Origin: Costus lasius | Taxonomy: Eukaryota > Streptophyta > Magnoliopsida > Zingiberales > Costaceae | Direction of reading: 5' to 3' | NCBI GenBank assembly: GCA_027563935.2 | Contig: CM050450.1 | Location: forward strand, 31,421,439-31,485,438 | Length of the DNA stretch: 64,000 nucleotides | Shown: in pieces, positions 1-11,978 of the stretch | Numbering within the stretch: the first letter of the stretch is position 1 | Layout: each line of letters begins with the position of its first letter | Notes under the pieces: generated by a model | The model's database searches: none | The model's input: only the letters and a program-made list of their open reading frames with translations | Told to the model about the DNA's origin: nothing | Made by a program: the position numbers and the translations under genes

Positions 1-551
1 CAAAATACTGTACCAGAAAATATTTTAGGGCCGTGCCATAATTTTAGCAATTTATTCTGTTCTGAATGCTCTCCAAAATACGGCAGTGTAATATTTCACG
101 GCAGTGCCGTAAAATCGCTTGCGTTCTCTGGTCTGAAGTGTCCGGAAAATACGGCCCGTGTAATTCTTTACGGCAGTGCTGTAAAATCACAAAATCTTCT
201 GTTCCGAAAATACACCAAATTATGGCAGTGCTCTTGATTTTACGGTAGCGTACGAAAATACGGTACCGTAAAATAGAATACAGCACTACCGTATTTTGGT
301 GAGTTGCTCCGATTTGCATGAAATTTGCTAGGTGATCTCCTCTTGATGATGGTAACTCTTTCATGTCTTTGATTTTGCTCGAAAAGTCCTCAAAATAGTG
401 TCTTTTTACCTGAAAATCATGAAAAACCAAAATAGAAGTAGACTTTGCAATATTTGATGAATTCAGCATAAAAACAAGTATAAGATCCTCAATTTAGCAT
501 GAAAAAATATCTAAAATGATAAAAAATATACTATATATTTTGGTGTCATCA
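1..551 (-). mobile_element. Partial LTR, Athila-type family, running off the left edge
   Basis: Read on the minus strand, the LTR begins at 551 with TGATGACACC and runs leftward out of the window. It is clearly similar over several hundred bases to the plus-strand LTR that begins at 22639. Both share the AT-rich head, a segment ending in a GAGGAGATCACC-like stretch, and then a cluster of TACGGC...GCCGTA palindromes. It is not the partner of the LTR at 4925-6463, whose head sequence differs. The conserved hairpin that normally precedes a 3' LTR is absent to its right, so this is probably the start of a separate element or solo LTR inserted into the neighbouring Athila copy. Confidence 0.75.
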
Positions 552-578
552 ACATCTCTTGAATAGAAAAGAATCATC

Positions 579-1483
579 CTAAAAATAATGTTTTACTTCT
601 GATAAAAATTTCTTTCTACCCTGATAAGTCAAGTCAGCAGGTAAGATATTAAACAACAAATAATTTACAAAATCAGCATACCATGGAGCATCAATCATTG
701 CAATAGCAAAGATATGCTTATCAGGAAAGGCGTCATCGATCTCATATTCGGTAACTTTCTGCACTCCATCTTCCTTAACGAGGTGCGACAAATGATCCAC
801 AACATAGTTTTCTGTGCCCTTCTTATCCTTGATCTCCAAGTTGAATTCTTGTAGCAGAAGGATCTATCTGATCAACCTTGGCTTTGAATCCTTATTACTC
901 ATAAGATACCTGATTGTTGCATGATCGGTGTAAACAACTACTTTAGAATGAATAAGATAAAATCTAAATTTATTGAATGCAAAAAACAATAGCTAGAAAC
1001 TCCTTCTCTGTTGTTGCATAATTGATTTGCGCATCGTCCAATGTCCGGCTCGCATAATATATAGCATGCAATCTCTTCTCCTTGCGTTGTCCAAGAACAA
1101 CACCTATGACATGATCTCTAGCATCACACATTAGCTCAAAAGGAAGTGACTAGTTAGGTGGTTGAATTATTGGTGCTGTGGTAAGAGCCTTTTTTTAGTT
1201 TCTGAAAAGCAATCATACAATCCTCATTAAAAATAAAAGGAACATCTTTACCAAGTAATAAAGTAAGAGGCCTAGCAATCTTCGAAAAATCTTTAACAAA
1301 GTGTCTATAAAAACCAGCATGACCCAAAAAACTTCTAATTCCTTTAATAGAAGATGGTGGTGGCAATTTATCAATCACTTCCACCTTTGCCTTATCTATC
1401 TCAATACCACGATTAGAAATTAAGTGCCCTAAACCAATACTTTCATTCACCATAAAATGACACTTTTCCCAATTCAAAACCAA
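579..1483 (-). pseudogene. Athila-type RT C-terminal/connection and RNase H fragment
   Basis: Decayed pol sequence of a Ty3/gypsy element. The frame at 1154-1483 encodes the RT thumb/connection (KCHFMV, GHLIS, then IRSFLGHAGFYRHFVKDFSK). The part at 579-1150 holds RNase H blocks (a VLGQRKEKRLHAIYYASRTL-like block and a [17 protein letters not shown] block) and the tail DKKGTENYVVDHLSHL followed by PWYADFVNYL, typical of the RNase H to integrase boundary in Athila elements. Frames are broken by stops and indels. Coding similarity ends near 579, and integrase is missing because the neighbouring LTR or a deletion removed it. Non-functional. Confidence 0.85.
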
Positions 1484-2559
1484 ATTAAACTCTTCACAAC
1501 GTTGTAATACTCATGATAAATTAGACAGACAAATATCAAAATCAGAACCATATATAGAAAAATTATCCATAAACACATCCATAATGTCCTCAATAAGATC
1601 AGAAAAAATAGCCATCATACAATGCTAAAAAGTAGCGGGTGCATTGCAAAGTCCAAACGGCATGCGGCGATAAGCAAAAGTGTCATATGGGCACGTGAAC
1701 GTCGTCTTCTCCTGGTCTTCAGGATGAATGGAGATCTAAAAGAAACTAGAATATCCATCAAGATAATAGAAATAAGAGTTACATGCTAAACGTTCTAACA
1801 TTTGATTAACAAAAGGAAGGGGAAAATGATCTTTTCGGGTGACGGTATTCAACTTTTGATAGTCAATGCACATCCGCCACCCTGTTATCGTTCTTGTTGG
1901 AATAAGAGTGTTGCTTTCATTCTTCATCATGGTAATCCCTCCTTTCTTCGGCACAACATGCACTGGGCTCACCCACTGGCTGTCAGAGATGGGATAGATG
2001 ACTCTAGCATCTAGGAGTTTAAGAATCTCTTTCTTCACTACCTCCTTCATGTTCGGGTTGAGCCTCCTCTGATATTCAATTGATGGCTTACTCCCTTCTT
2101 CTAAAAATATCTTGTGCATACAAATAGAAGGATTAATTCCTTTTATATCACCAAGGGTATAGCCAAGCACTCTCTTATGTTGCTGAAGTTCATTCAAAAG
2201 TCTAGTAGTCTGAGAAGCATCAAGATTTGCATTAATAATTATAGGAAAAGTAGAGTTCTTTCCAAGAAATTTATACCTGAGGTTACTTGGGAGAGTTTTA
2301 ATATCATACCTCTTTTCTTCATCAGGTTTACCTTCTTGCATGCTTAAGTGTTCTTCTTTCAACTTTTTGGCTTCAAGTGGTGATGCAGAATTTAACAATA
2401 TAGAATATGAACTTACTTCCTCCTCTTCATCATTGTCATCACCTTTGATAAGACACACTTTGAGGGGATCCTTCCCCATCCGGAAATTAATGACCACTGG
2501 TGAAGTGTCTTCCAAGACTTCAACACTACAACAAGATCCTACAAAAGAAGGTTTCTTTA
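1484..2559 (-). pseudogene. Athila-type reverse transcriptase fragment
   Basis: The protein carries the Athila RT signature LLDARVIYPISDSQWVSPVH, then VVPKKGG, a GWRMCIDYQKLN block, DHFPLPFVNQMLERL and LDGYSSFF. After that the frame is lost to a stop near 1736. Further RT sequence follows in fragments: a MPFGLCNAPATF-like block near 1640-1665, and the catalytic box at about 1558-1575. The catalytic box reads FMDNF rather than the family's FMDDF, so the second catalytic aspartate appears replaced by asparagine. The 5' part of the frame (about 2100-2559) encodes the protease-RT linker with LPSNLRYKFLG. Several stops make this a dead copy. Confidence 0.87.
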
Positions 2560-3061
2560 AATTTTTGGTCAAATCAAAATCTACATAATCCTCACCTATC
2601 TTAAAAGTGAGCTTCCCATTCTTAACATTAATCATGGCTCCAGCTGTCGCCAAAAAGGGGCAACCTAAAATAATGGGAAGTCTAGAATCCTCCTCCATCT
2701 CGAGGACAACAAAATCAGTAGGTATAAAAAACTTACCAACTTTAATAGGCACATCCTCTAAAATACCTACTAGATGTCATACAGAGCGGTTGGCTAACTG
2801 TAGAGAAACAGAAGTGGGCTTAAGATCTCCAATGTTTAGCTTCTTACAAACAGAGTGTGGCATCAAGCTGACACTAGCCCCTAAATCACACAAAGCACGG
2901 TCAATAGACATATCACCAATCAAACAAGGAATACAAAAACTCCATGGATCCTTAAGCTTCGGTGGCAATTTATTCTGAATTATTACGCTGCACTCCTTAG
3001 TGAGCACGACCGTTCCATGCTCCTCCAATTTTCTCTTATTGGACAATATCTCTTTCAAGAA
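2560..3061 (-). pseudogene. Athila-type aspartic protease region
   Basis: The sequence runs NKLPPKLKDPWSFCIPCLIG, then the active-site block CDLGASVSLMPHSV. Athila proteases usually show DLGAS where other families show DTGA. It continues with LQLANRSV, a stop, then LEDVPIKVGKFFIPTDFVVL and IILGCPFLATAGA. The ILG(R/C)PFLATxGA motif is the conserved protease C-terminus. An in-frame stop near 2776 separates the two halves. The region lies between gag on the right and RT on the left, in normal Athila order on the minus strand. Confidence 0.85.
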
Positions 3062-4789
3062 CTAGGCATACGAAGGCAGCTGTGACAAAGCATCAGTGAA
3101 AGGTATATTAATATAAAGCTTTTTAAGTACCTCTAAAAATTTTCCAAACCGTTTGTCAAGTTTAGCCTTTGTCAATCTTTGAGGGAAAGGTATTGGCAGT
3201 TTGTAGGGAGGTGGTACATAAATTGGCTCTGGCTCCCTATCCTGCGAAGATGTTTTGCCATTGTTTCTTTCTTCCTCTATGGACTTAGAATTATGCACCT
3301 CTTTGTCTTGTGTTGCATCTAGTGCCCATGGCTCTTCCAATTATTTCCCATTGCGTGTTATGATAGCATTGCAGTGCTCTCGTGGGTTCATCTCTGGCTT
3401 CCCCGGTAGTCTACCCGTAGGCCTACTAGAAGAACTAACTTTTTGAGCTATCTGAGTTTCCAACATCTTCTGATGAGTCTTCATAGATTCTACCTAGGAA
3501 CTCATATTCTTGATGGATTCATTAACATGTCTAAATTCTTGCCTGAAATAATCGAACTGATGTATGAAATTATCATTCTCCTTTGTTTGTGTGGCAATAA
3601 AAGTGTCCATTATAATTTCCAAGTTACATTTTTGGGGTGCTTGAGGCTGGTTGTACTATCTTTGTTGAAAACCAGGGGGCTGTCGATTGTTGTTCTGAGG
3701 TGATTGGTTTTGACTACTCTTCCAAGAAAGATTAGGGTGATTCCTCCATCCAGGGTTATAAGTGCTTGAGTATAGGCCATTCTGAAGTCTTCCATTGTAA
3801 TTCCCAATTGCATTCACTTGATCAGTGTCACACTCTCCCTGTGTAGAAACTCCCAACTGACAATCCTATGTATAGTGTCCTGTATTGCTACAAATCTCAC
3901 ACGAAATAGCATTAACAGTGGTATAATTAAGATTCAAAGAATTAATTTTGCTAGTTAAGGAATCAAACTTAGCGGCAAGTGAAGTGATAGCATCTAAGTC
4001 ATACCTACCTGACGCCTTGGCAGATGGCCCTCTCTCACTTACCCATTGACAATGATTCAAGGCCATTTCCTCACATAGATTAATCTCATCATCCACACTT
4101 TTGTTCATGATCGCTCCTCCAGCAGCAGCATCAACTATCATACAAGTATTATAGTTCAATGCATTATAGAATGTGTGAATGATTACCCATTTGTCAAGGC
4201 CGTTGTGTGGACACATTCTCTGAAGCTCCTTAAATCTGTCTCATGCCTCGTACAATGATTCTCCTTCCTTCTGAACTAAGCTCGTGATCTGGCTCATTAG
4301 CTGTGCAGTCTTACATGGAGGAAAGTATTTTGCTTAAAAAGCATTGGAGAGCTCCTCCCAAGTTGTTATGGAACCTAGCGGATGAGAGTGAAGCCACGCA
4401 CAAGCCCAATCCCCTAGAGAAAAAGGATATAATCTAAGTCTCAAAGCATCATTCGAAAGACCATTCATTTTTAAAGTATCACAATATTCAAGAAATATGG
4501 AAAAGTTCATATTAGGATCCTTAGATGGCAAGCCTCCAAATTAGTTCTGCTGAACCATGAAAAGTAAAGATGTCTTGATTTCAAAATTGTTCATCTCAAT
4601 ATTGGGGAGAGCAATACTAGAAAGAACCCCTTGCAGGTTTGGGTTTGCATAATCCTTTGAAGTTCTCGCATCACCCATCTTAGATTTCAAAATTTCTATT
4701 GTTAATTGCTTTCTGCACAGGTGAAAAGTTCTCTCCAGTTCTGGATCTTCCTCAAATAACTTTCTTGAACACCTGGCATAAACAATCAA
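3062..4789 (-). pseudogene. Athila-type gag (capsid, zinc knuckle, C-terminal linker)
   Basis: Minus-strand gag fragments in order: FEIKTSLLFMVQQN, then PSKDPNMNFSIFLEYCDTLK and RLRLYPFSLGDWACAWL (the retrotransposon gag/capsid domain), CPHNGLDKWVIIHTFYNALN, DAAAGGAIMNKSVDDEINL, a CX2CX4H-type knuckle (CEICSNTGHYT, interrupted by a stop), then PPPYKLPIPFPQRLTKAKLD and YINIPFTDALSQLPSYA leading into protease. At least five stops or frame changes interrupt it. The order and motifs are those of Athila gag, so the element type is well supported, but the copy cannot make a full protein. Confidence 0.85.
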
Positions 4790-4900
4790 TAAGTTAAACT
4801 AAAGATGGAAAACAGACAATTAATTCAAAAATAGAATTAAAAAGATAAACAAAAGTCTAGTCTATCAATCCTTAGATTAAGTCAATATTGATAAAATTGA
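4790..4900 (-). other. Untranslated leader of the Athila copy
   Basis: AT-rich sequence between the primer-binding site and the first gag coding similarity. No gene or stable structure recognised. This leader is much shorter than in many Athila elements, suggesting a deletion or a lost gag N-terminus. Confidence 0.4.
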
Positions 4901-4918
4901 TCCTCGACAATGGCGCCA
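4901..4918 (-). promoter_or_regulatory. Primer-binding site (tRNA-Asp type), mutated
   Basis: On the minus strand it reads TGGCGCCATTGTCGAGGA, six bases after the LTR end. It is the same 18-base site as TGGCGCCGTTGCCGGGGA at 24550, complementary to the 3' end of plant tRNA-Asp, with three transition-type differences. These fit decay of a methylated copy. Confidence 0.85.
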
Positions 4919-4924
4919 AAAACT

Positions 4925-6463
4925 TGATGTGTTCCGCAAGTGCATGGACAAATTGAAGTAATAAAAATATCGAACCCACAGGGATCAATGATCAAGTACT
5001 GACTCTACTTTATATTTTTAGCTAGACAAATCAGGAAAAGGTTGAATTTAATTTTGACTAAGTTGTAGAAAGAGTAAAAACACACCTGGTTTGTAATCAG
5101 ATTATGGAAATTCAGGATCTCGGGTTCACCACTCTATGTTTCATGACTTTTGATAATTAAAAGTATCCTAAGAAGGATTTATTGTGTTGAAGGGGATTTA
5201 TCCGCATGTACAGATTGCCCTCTCTCAGTAGTATAATCTGGTGTCTATCTGAACTAACCCCCTACTCTCGTGGTTGTTAACTCAAGATAAACCCAATGAA
5301 TTCTTGATAAATCTAGAAATTCCTCAAGTCGATTTAAACTACTCTCGTGTTCAAATCAACTTTCCAAAAATTGTAGATCCAACGTCTCAATTCACCTCTC
5401 AGTACTTCTTGCGACGTCTCAAAACATGCAAATTATGGCCAATAATCAACATGTAAATAAACACAACAATAATTGGATCTAACACAAGTAAATTGCTTCA
5501 TAAGAATGAAATCAATGATTAAGTCATGACATAGAGAGTTACACCCTAAATCCTGAATAAAAGGTTTATGCTAACATGTTCACGTTATAGAAATCCATGT
5601 TTGTGATTACAAGTTGGCAAATAATATGAAATCGACAAAGGAAGATAAGGATTAAGGTTCCCTGATGAAGATCAACGCCACTAATGTGGGAAATCAAAGC
5701 TTTTCCGGTGAAGAATCGCCGTTCGCCACCTGTCGCCCTTATTCTCGCCTCTTCCTCGAATTCGCCTTAAAAATAACCCAAAAAGTCCTCATAATCGGTC
5801 CAAAACCTCCTTATATAGTTCTCCACCCTCATAATTAGTCCAAAACCTCCCAAATTTTGGTCTGAAAAGGAATCAAATCGGGTGAAAAATTGAGTAAATC
5901 GCGGGTTGGGCGGACGAAAATATGGCCGTGAAAATAAATACAGCCCTGCCGTATTTTCTTCTGTCTTATGGACTTAACACCTGACAGAAATACGGCTGTG
6001 AAAATAAATATGGCCCTACCGTATTTCTTTCAGTGGATTTTCTTCATCAAAATACGGCCGTAATTTCTGTCACGGTACTGCCGTATTTCTTTCTATGGAT
6101 TTTCTTCATCAATATAGGACCGTGATAAATATCAGAGGTGGTGCCATATTTCCTTTTGTTCACTTCCAAAAATATGGCCGTGATAATAAATACGGCAGTG
6201 CCGTATTTTGCAAATAAACTCCAAATTGCACGAAATTTGATGGACATCATCGTCTTGACTTGTAGAATTCATATGTGCACTTGGATCTTTCATATTCTAT
6301 CAAAATTTAGTCTTTTTTGCCTGAAACATGCCAAAAGTGAAGAAAGGTGAAGATTCCGAACATACAAAAGGATTTGAGTCAAAATAATTTAAAATATGTT
6401 AAGAATAGAAAAAAATTATGCATTAAAAGTATAGCAAAAATACTATATAAATATGTGACATCA
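4925..6463 (-). mobile_element. 5' LTR of the Athila copy
   Basis: On the minus strand the LTR starts TGATGTCAC at 6463 and ends ...ACACATCA at 4925, with TG/CA ends, about 1.54 kb long. The primer-binding site lies immediately inside. The stretch 5915-6215 holds at least seven copies of TACGGC/GCCGTA half-palindromes separated by AT-rich sequence. No matching 3' LTR is present because the element is cut on its left side. The boundary at 6463 is inferred from the TG end and the loss of LTR-like sequence. Confidence 0.8.
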
Positions 6464-7623
6464 AGTGCCTTGTAGTCCCTCCTCCAATGCCCAGGATGCT
6501 ACAATGGTTACACCTTAAAGTGCCCGCACAAATTTATTGTGTGCTTAAGAGGCCCCAAGGTCATCTACCAAAGAGTGGATAGGAAGGGATAAGATTGACC
6601 TCATTAGAGTTAAAACAAAACCTCACCCACTCCCCTAAAACTCGGCCAAGAATGCTAGCCTCTCACATATGTCTTTTTTTTCTTTTGTTTACATCCTTCA
6701 CACAAGTGTATAATCCTCACTTTCTCTCATCCCTTACAAGCTAAGGGATAACCAATAGAGGTCAGTTTAAGAGGTATTCAAGTACATTCTAGCCAGGCAA
6801 ATGTGATCAACTGCTTTAGGCACACAATCAACTAAGCATGACAACATATTTCATAAAGAATTGGCTTTAAAGAACAGCTCAAAATACAGAAATCAACATC
6901 ATCAACCACAACAAAGAGCAGCCAACATACACACAAGGGTTCAGCTCAACGTACTAACCCAAGGCTACTTAATCGATCTATATAACATACATCAAAACTA
7001 GTCACATGCTGGACATAATGTGATAGGAAAAACCAGCTAAGAACCTAGAAAACTCGTTCAATCCAATGGGGAAGTAAACAATACCTAGCCCCAATAATTG
7101 GGCTGCTGCATCATGTGTTGGCGCCAAGGAGAAACGTGCAGAACCTCCACTTCCTCTAGATGAGGAAGTAATTAGCAACAAATTCAGCCCAACGCCACTG
7201 AAGGAGGAAAACACTCGAAGGAAAAAGACCCGCAAGTGGCAAGGTTTTCTCAGGTGTTACCGCCCTACAAAGGTCTTTACTAGGCCTTGTTCCATCAGAC
7301 GTAAGCAGGAGACTCACGTGGCTCACTAGAGGTCTCGTCAACAGCAAAAACTGCTAGACAAGAAGGTTCTGATGTTGGCAACGCTATTGTTTCTTCCTGG
7401 CCATGTGCATAGATGGTAAACCAGAGATGCTTGTTGAGAGCTGGAATTGGAGAATTCCTCTTCTTCCAATTTTTCTGTGGAGAGATGAAGCTGTAATTAT
7501 GTGCCAAGAGTTGAAGATTGAATTTCTTTGCCAAGAGATATCAAGCAAGAGGGTTTTCCACCGAGAAATCCATGAAACTGAAGAATGCGTGAGCTGCTTA
7601 AGAATTTTGCCAAAATTGGAGAC
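6464..7623. other. Intergenic, no gene recognised
   Basis: Unremarkable sequence with only short frames on both strands. No motif, repeat or similarity to other parts of the window was seen, so it is probably old repeat or unique flanking DNA. Confidence 0.4.
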
Positions 7624-8077
7624 ATAGGGCCAGTTTGGTAAGGCTGAAGCTTTTGGCTAGTTTGAACAAAGCTGGTTTGACTGGAGCTGGTTGGAAAAGC
7701 TGAGGCTGTTTAGGTAAAATAGCTGATCTATATAACAGCTTAGAAATACGGTGCTGTGCTGTTTGGTTTTATTGAGTGAAAAATTTATAAGTACATATAA
7801 AATTTTATAAATTACAATAGAAATAAACTTTTCTAATATATAAATTTTAAAAATATCTAATACAATAATACATATTTTTGTGAGTTATTACATGTGTGTT
7901 TTTCATCTCGATGACTAGTTATAAAAAAAATTTGCAAGAGTTCCCTCTATATTTTAGATGTAGAATCCTGCATACGTAACTCATATATCATAGCATAATA
8001 TAGAGTAACCTTAATACATTACAAGTATAGAAAAATATGAACTTGCAAATGTATAAAATTGAAAAATAAAACCAAAC

Positions 8078-8314
8078 TCATATATACTTTATAATTGTGT
8101 CATTTATTTTTAGCACTTTTCTATCATAGCATAACCCAGATATTTGTTGAAAGTTTTCAACAACAAATTTCCACCCGTTCGCATTGAAATGGGATCCAGG
8201 GCGCATATCCTTATCAATGGCACTAATACAAATATCACAAAAAAAATAGTGTTGTCTGTACATTCCAAATAGCCTTGCTACCTTTGTTTGCCATTGATAG
8301 TTGAACATAGACAC
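8078..8314 (-). pseudogene. Myb/SANT-like DNA-binding domain fragment (transposon ORF1-like)
   Basis: The 78-residue minus-strand frame contains YFFCDICISAIDKDMRPGSH, then FNANGWKFVVENFQQISG and YDRKVLKIND. This matches the pattern of plant Myb/SANT-like domains (RPGTHF, GW..I...F...TG..Y....LKN) that accompany PIF/Harbinger transposases or were domesticated from them. The usual LKNKWD ending is degraded and no downstream exon is visible. It lies in the left part of the inferred DNA transposon and is most simply its decayed accessory protein. Confidence 0.5.
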
Positions 8315-9028
8315 AATATAAATAAATTAGATCATGTCAACAAATATAACAAAGCAACATTCATAAGTCTAATTCTTGCATATGTTTTGTTTTGCAACAA
8401 ATATAACGAAGCAATATGTGATTTGTTTTGCAATGTGTAACAAAAAGGAAACAAGTTAAGGATGAGAATTTGATGGTAGCAGATTTCTTAGTTCAGGTAA
8501 GGATGCAAAAAGGAATTCTACTATGTACATGGGCATCAATCCTGCTATGGATCACTTCTTTACATATTGGAGTAGAAAAATAGAGATCACTTATGTTGAT
8601 CAGATTGATAGAACACTGAGTTGTACACATGGCTAAAACAAGATATGAAATAAAAGAGAACTGTTCCAGATCCAAATAGAAAGGAACTGCCTTTGCTTTG
8701 CAATTGCCGAACACCTGACAAAATTGAGCATAATGACACTTGCTAAAACTAGTCCATGTATGATTAAAGAACATGTACTTGTTTGTGAAATAGATGATCT
8801 CAATAAAGAGATGTAGAAATGCATGGTGTGGATGCCAGATGAAAATACCATGGCAGTCTCGTTAATTGAACTCTAATTTATGTTTGTTTGCCAGATGAAT
8901 TATCATTACATGACTTATTCATCCTTACATTTTTCTAAAAGAATGTCCTTTCGATAATTACAACTAAGCAAATATACAAATTATAATATGTAAACTAAAT
9001 TGATATGTTCATATACACTGAAACACAT
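8315..9028. other. Left interior of the DNA transposon remnant
   Basis: AT-rich DNA with no recognised coding. A short phrase close to CAACAAATATAACAAAGCAA recurs near 8338 and 8395. The last five bases, CACAT at 9024-9028, are one copy of the target duplication of the Athila insertion to the right. Confidence 0.4.
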
Positions 9029-10464
9029 TGATGCGTCCATAAGTGCACGGATTTATCAAAGTAATAAAAATAAGATTGTTACCAACGAGGATCTGGCGGT
9101 CAATTACCGATTACACAACTCATTTATATCTAGACGAATCAAATGGTGATTTTCTCTAGACTCTAGGTATGAAAAGTAACAAAGGTGGTGTTTTTGGGTA
9201 AAAATAAGATTTCAAAAAGTCGGGACATGGGGTTTCACTACACTGACACTTATGAATTTAATGAATATAAATCTTTAAACAGAATAATTATTGCTTTGAA
9301 AGGAGTTTTTCTTAAGGTATAGATTACCTCCTCCCGAGGCGTAATCCGGTATCTAGCTACGCTAATTCCCTACTCTCATGACAATTAACGCAACTAGACC
9401 CATAAAAATCCTTCAAATGAATCCAAACTACTCCCATGTTTGGATTCGTAAGTTTGAATAGAATAGTTCCAACATTGCAATTCACCTCCTGGTACTTCTC
9501 GCAAAGTCTAAGATGCGAATATACTTAGCTAGAGTAAATTACAGAATAACTCAATTCTATTCAAATTAATGCTATAATAATCATGACAAAGAATAAAAAT
9601 GCTAATTTTAATCCATAAACGTCACTAGGCTACATCCCAAATCCCGAAACTAATTTACTCGCTCATATTCATCATGTACATCATGAATATAGATGAAACT
9701 TGCATTGAATTCTATCAAAAGTACAAGAAATCACTAAGAAAGTAATTAGAAACACTTCCCTCGATCTGGAGATGATGATGAAGTGTTCAATTCTCCCCTT
9801 TGCATGAATTCTCGCTCGAATTTTGCTCTCGAAGTCGAGCCACCGCCTATGATTGTGTTCGCCCAAAAAAGTCTCCCTTGCCCTCCAAAAATGCCTCCTT
9901 TTATAGTTTAATTGTTTTGGAACCCCTCAAGGAAGAATTCTAGAGAGTTTGGTTTAAATCTGACTCGATTTGGGACCGAATCGAGGGAAAAACACGAAGG
10001 GGCGGAAAAACTCACAGCCCATAAACTGTTCACGGCTTCGGCCGTGAATGTTTTTGTGAGTAAAGTCCTTTGTGCGCAGAAATATTCACGGCTCGTGAAA
10101 GATTCATGGCCTCACCTATGAAAGTTTCTATGAACTTTTTTACTTAGCCACGTTTTCACCCCTCGAACTTGAAATTCATAGTCTACTAAGAAACTCACGG
10201 CTGTAGCCGTGAATTTTGCGTTTGACACTATTTTCGCCCCAAATTTGATGTGCAACATCGTAATTTCCTCGAGAATCGTGCTATGGCTTCAAAACTCACA
10301 AAATATTTTTATGAAATTTTGCCTACATTTTCATAAAAATCAAAAAATGTGAAGATTCTAAAGTAAGTGAAGTAAAAACACTAGAAATTAGTATAAAATC
10401 ATAAAATAAGCCCAAAATATTATATAAAATACAGGCAAAAACATGATGTAAATGCAACGCATCA
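9029..10464 (-). mobile_element. 3' LTR of the split Athila element
   Basis: About 1.44 kb with TGATGCG at both ends read inwards (TG...CA). It carries several TTCACGGC...GCCGTGAA palindromes between about 10010 and 10215. Its head (right side, ending AACGCATCA) is nearly identical to the remnant at 28245-28540 and more distantly related to 30391-30736. Confidence 0.85.
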
Positions 10465-10485
10465 AAATACCCTAGACTTAAAGCT

Positions 10486-10503
10486 TTGCTTGTCCTCAAG
10501 CAA
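10486..10503 (-). promoter_or_regulatory. Conserved hairpin upstream of the 3' LTR
   Basis: The minus strand reads TTGCTTGAGGACAAGCAA, a perfect 7-bp stem with an AGGA loop, about 22 bases before the LTR. The same hairpin precedes the 3' LTR at 16522. It lies where the plus-strand priming region is expected, but a role is not shown. Confidence 0.7.
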
Positions 10504-11978
10504 TATTCTGATATGTATAGAGAATGAAAAGATAACGAATAATCTTATTTGTTCTCTCCTTAATAACGACCCTAGTCCACAATTCAAATAGTCGATCTTT
10601 CAGAACTCAAGTAATTTCATGAAAAATCATAATAGAGGTAAATCCTCAAGAGTTTACAATCCAAGAAAGATAAAATTCACAGTTCATGTCATAACATTTA
10701 TTCTTCACGCACTAAGTATCAAATACTCTCAACTTAATAAATTCATATTACTCAATAGATAAAAATTTATTTCAAGAATCTTGGCGATGTTAAAGATAAG
10801 ATATTTTTAGAGCAATTTGTCTTTAAACAGTTATTTGCCCTTTCCTATTAGCATCATAACATTGTTCAAAGTATACCATAAAGAAATATAATTTAACTCA
10901 TAGTCTCAATCATAAGGTCAGCGGAGTTGTCTACTTAACCTACAACTTTCTCTCTCCCCTTTTTTTAATCATGGAGAAAGCTAGCTAGTGGCATGGTATT
11001 TAAATCGTTATCGATCTTTATGCAAGAGGGATAAATATTTAATTTTAATATTTTCCTCTGTTACTTGATCGCAATAGACATAAAGTATACCACTCATGGT
11101 ATAATATAACTCATGACCTTAGACAACACAAGTAAAGGAGTTAGAGCAAACCTCAATTTAAAGAAAAATAACCAATTTCCTATTCATAAAAATTTTCCAT
11201 TAAGCAAAGTTAGATAAATTAAACTTTAAGTATAAAAATACTATGCACACGTTGCATGAACATATAACAATTCATATATGTATTTTATCAATACCAGAAT
11301 TGAATTTACTCAATAATTGAAGTCCACATGAAATTTCAGAAATTCCCTATGTCATCAAATCAAATACTCAAAATGTTTTCTAAGTTCAAAATTAAAGATA
11401 AAACAAATTTGATTAACCTTAACAATCATGAACATTCAAAATACATACCAATAAAGCTTTAAAGCAAAACAAAATACATGGGGACACCCTAGACTTAAAT
11501 TATTGCATATGTGTAAACATTAAAATCAAGTATAACAGATTTCAGGAAAATTTTTGCAAAAGTTTCCAATAAAATATGAGCGAAACCCTGTGTAGTTATA
11601 TCAAAACATGCGAATACGACTCAAAAAAATTTAGAAACTGTATTACATCATAATTATTAACAATTTACACAGTAAACATGTTTCGAAAATCAAATACCAT
11701 CATGTTTCATCAACTAAACAACATTTAAATATACTCACAAAGAAGATATCGCAAGAATCACGGTTCGTGAGTGACTCACGGCTGCACCGGTGAACATCTG
11801 GTTGATCACCTTTCTTTCAATTAAAAATTCTTCAAAAATTCCTGCAAACAAAATAATTTATTATAAGACCTTCCATCACAGGGATTCATCAAATCACATA
11901 TTCTAAATTTCCTAGAAATTCAAAGGAAATCCAAAACCAAAACTAAAAGTACTAAATAAAATAATGAAAATCATAAAT
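10504..11978 (-). other. Non-coding 3' region of the split Athila element
   Basis: AT-rich sequence between integrase and the 3' LTR, where some Athila copies carry an envelope-like frame. No open frame of note survives here. A palindromic cluster (CACGGTTCGTGAGTGACTCA followed by CGGCTGCACCGGTGA) lies at about 11759-11795. Confidence 0.6.

Noticed and set aside
1..6463. 1-551 and 4925-6463 as the LTR pair of one element
   Set aside because: Their heads differ (TGATGACACCAAAATATATA versus TGATGTCACATATTTATATA), and no pre-LTR hairpin lies at 552-600.
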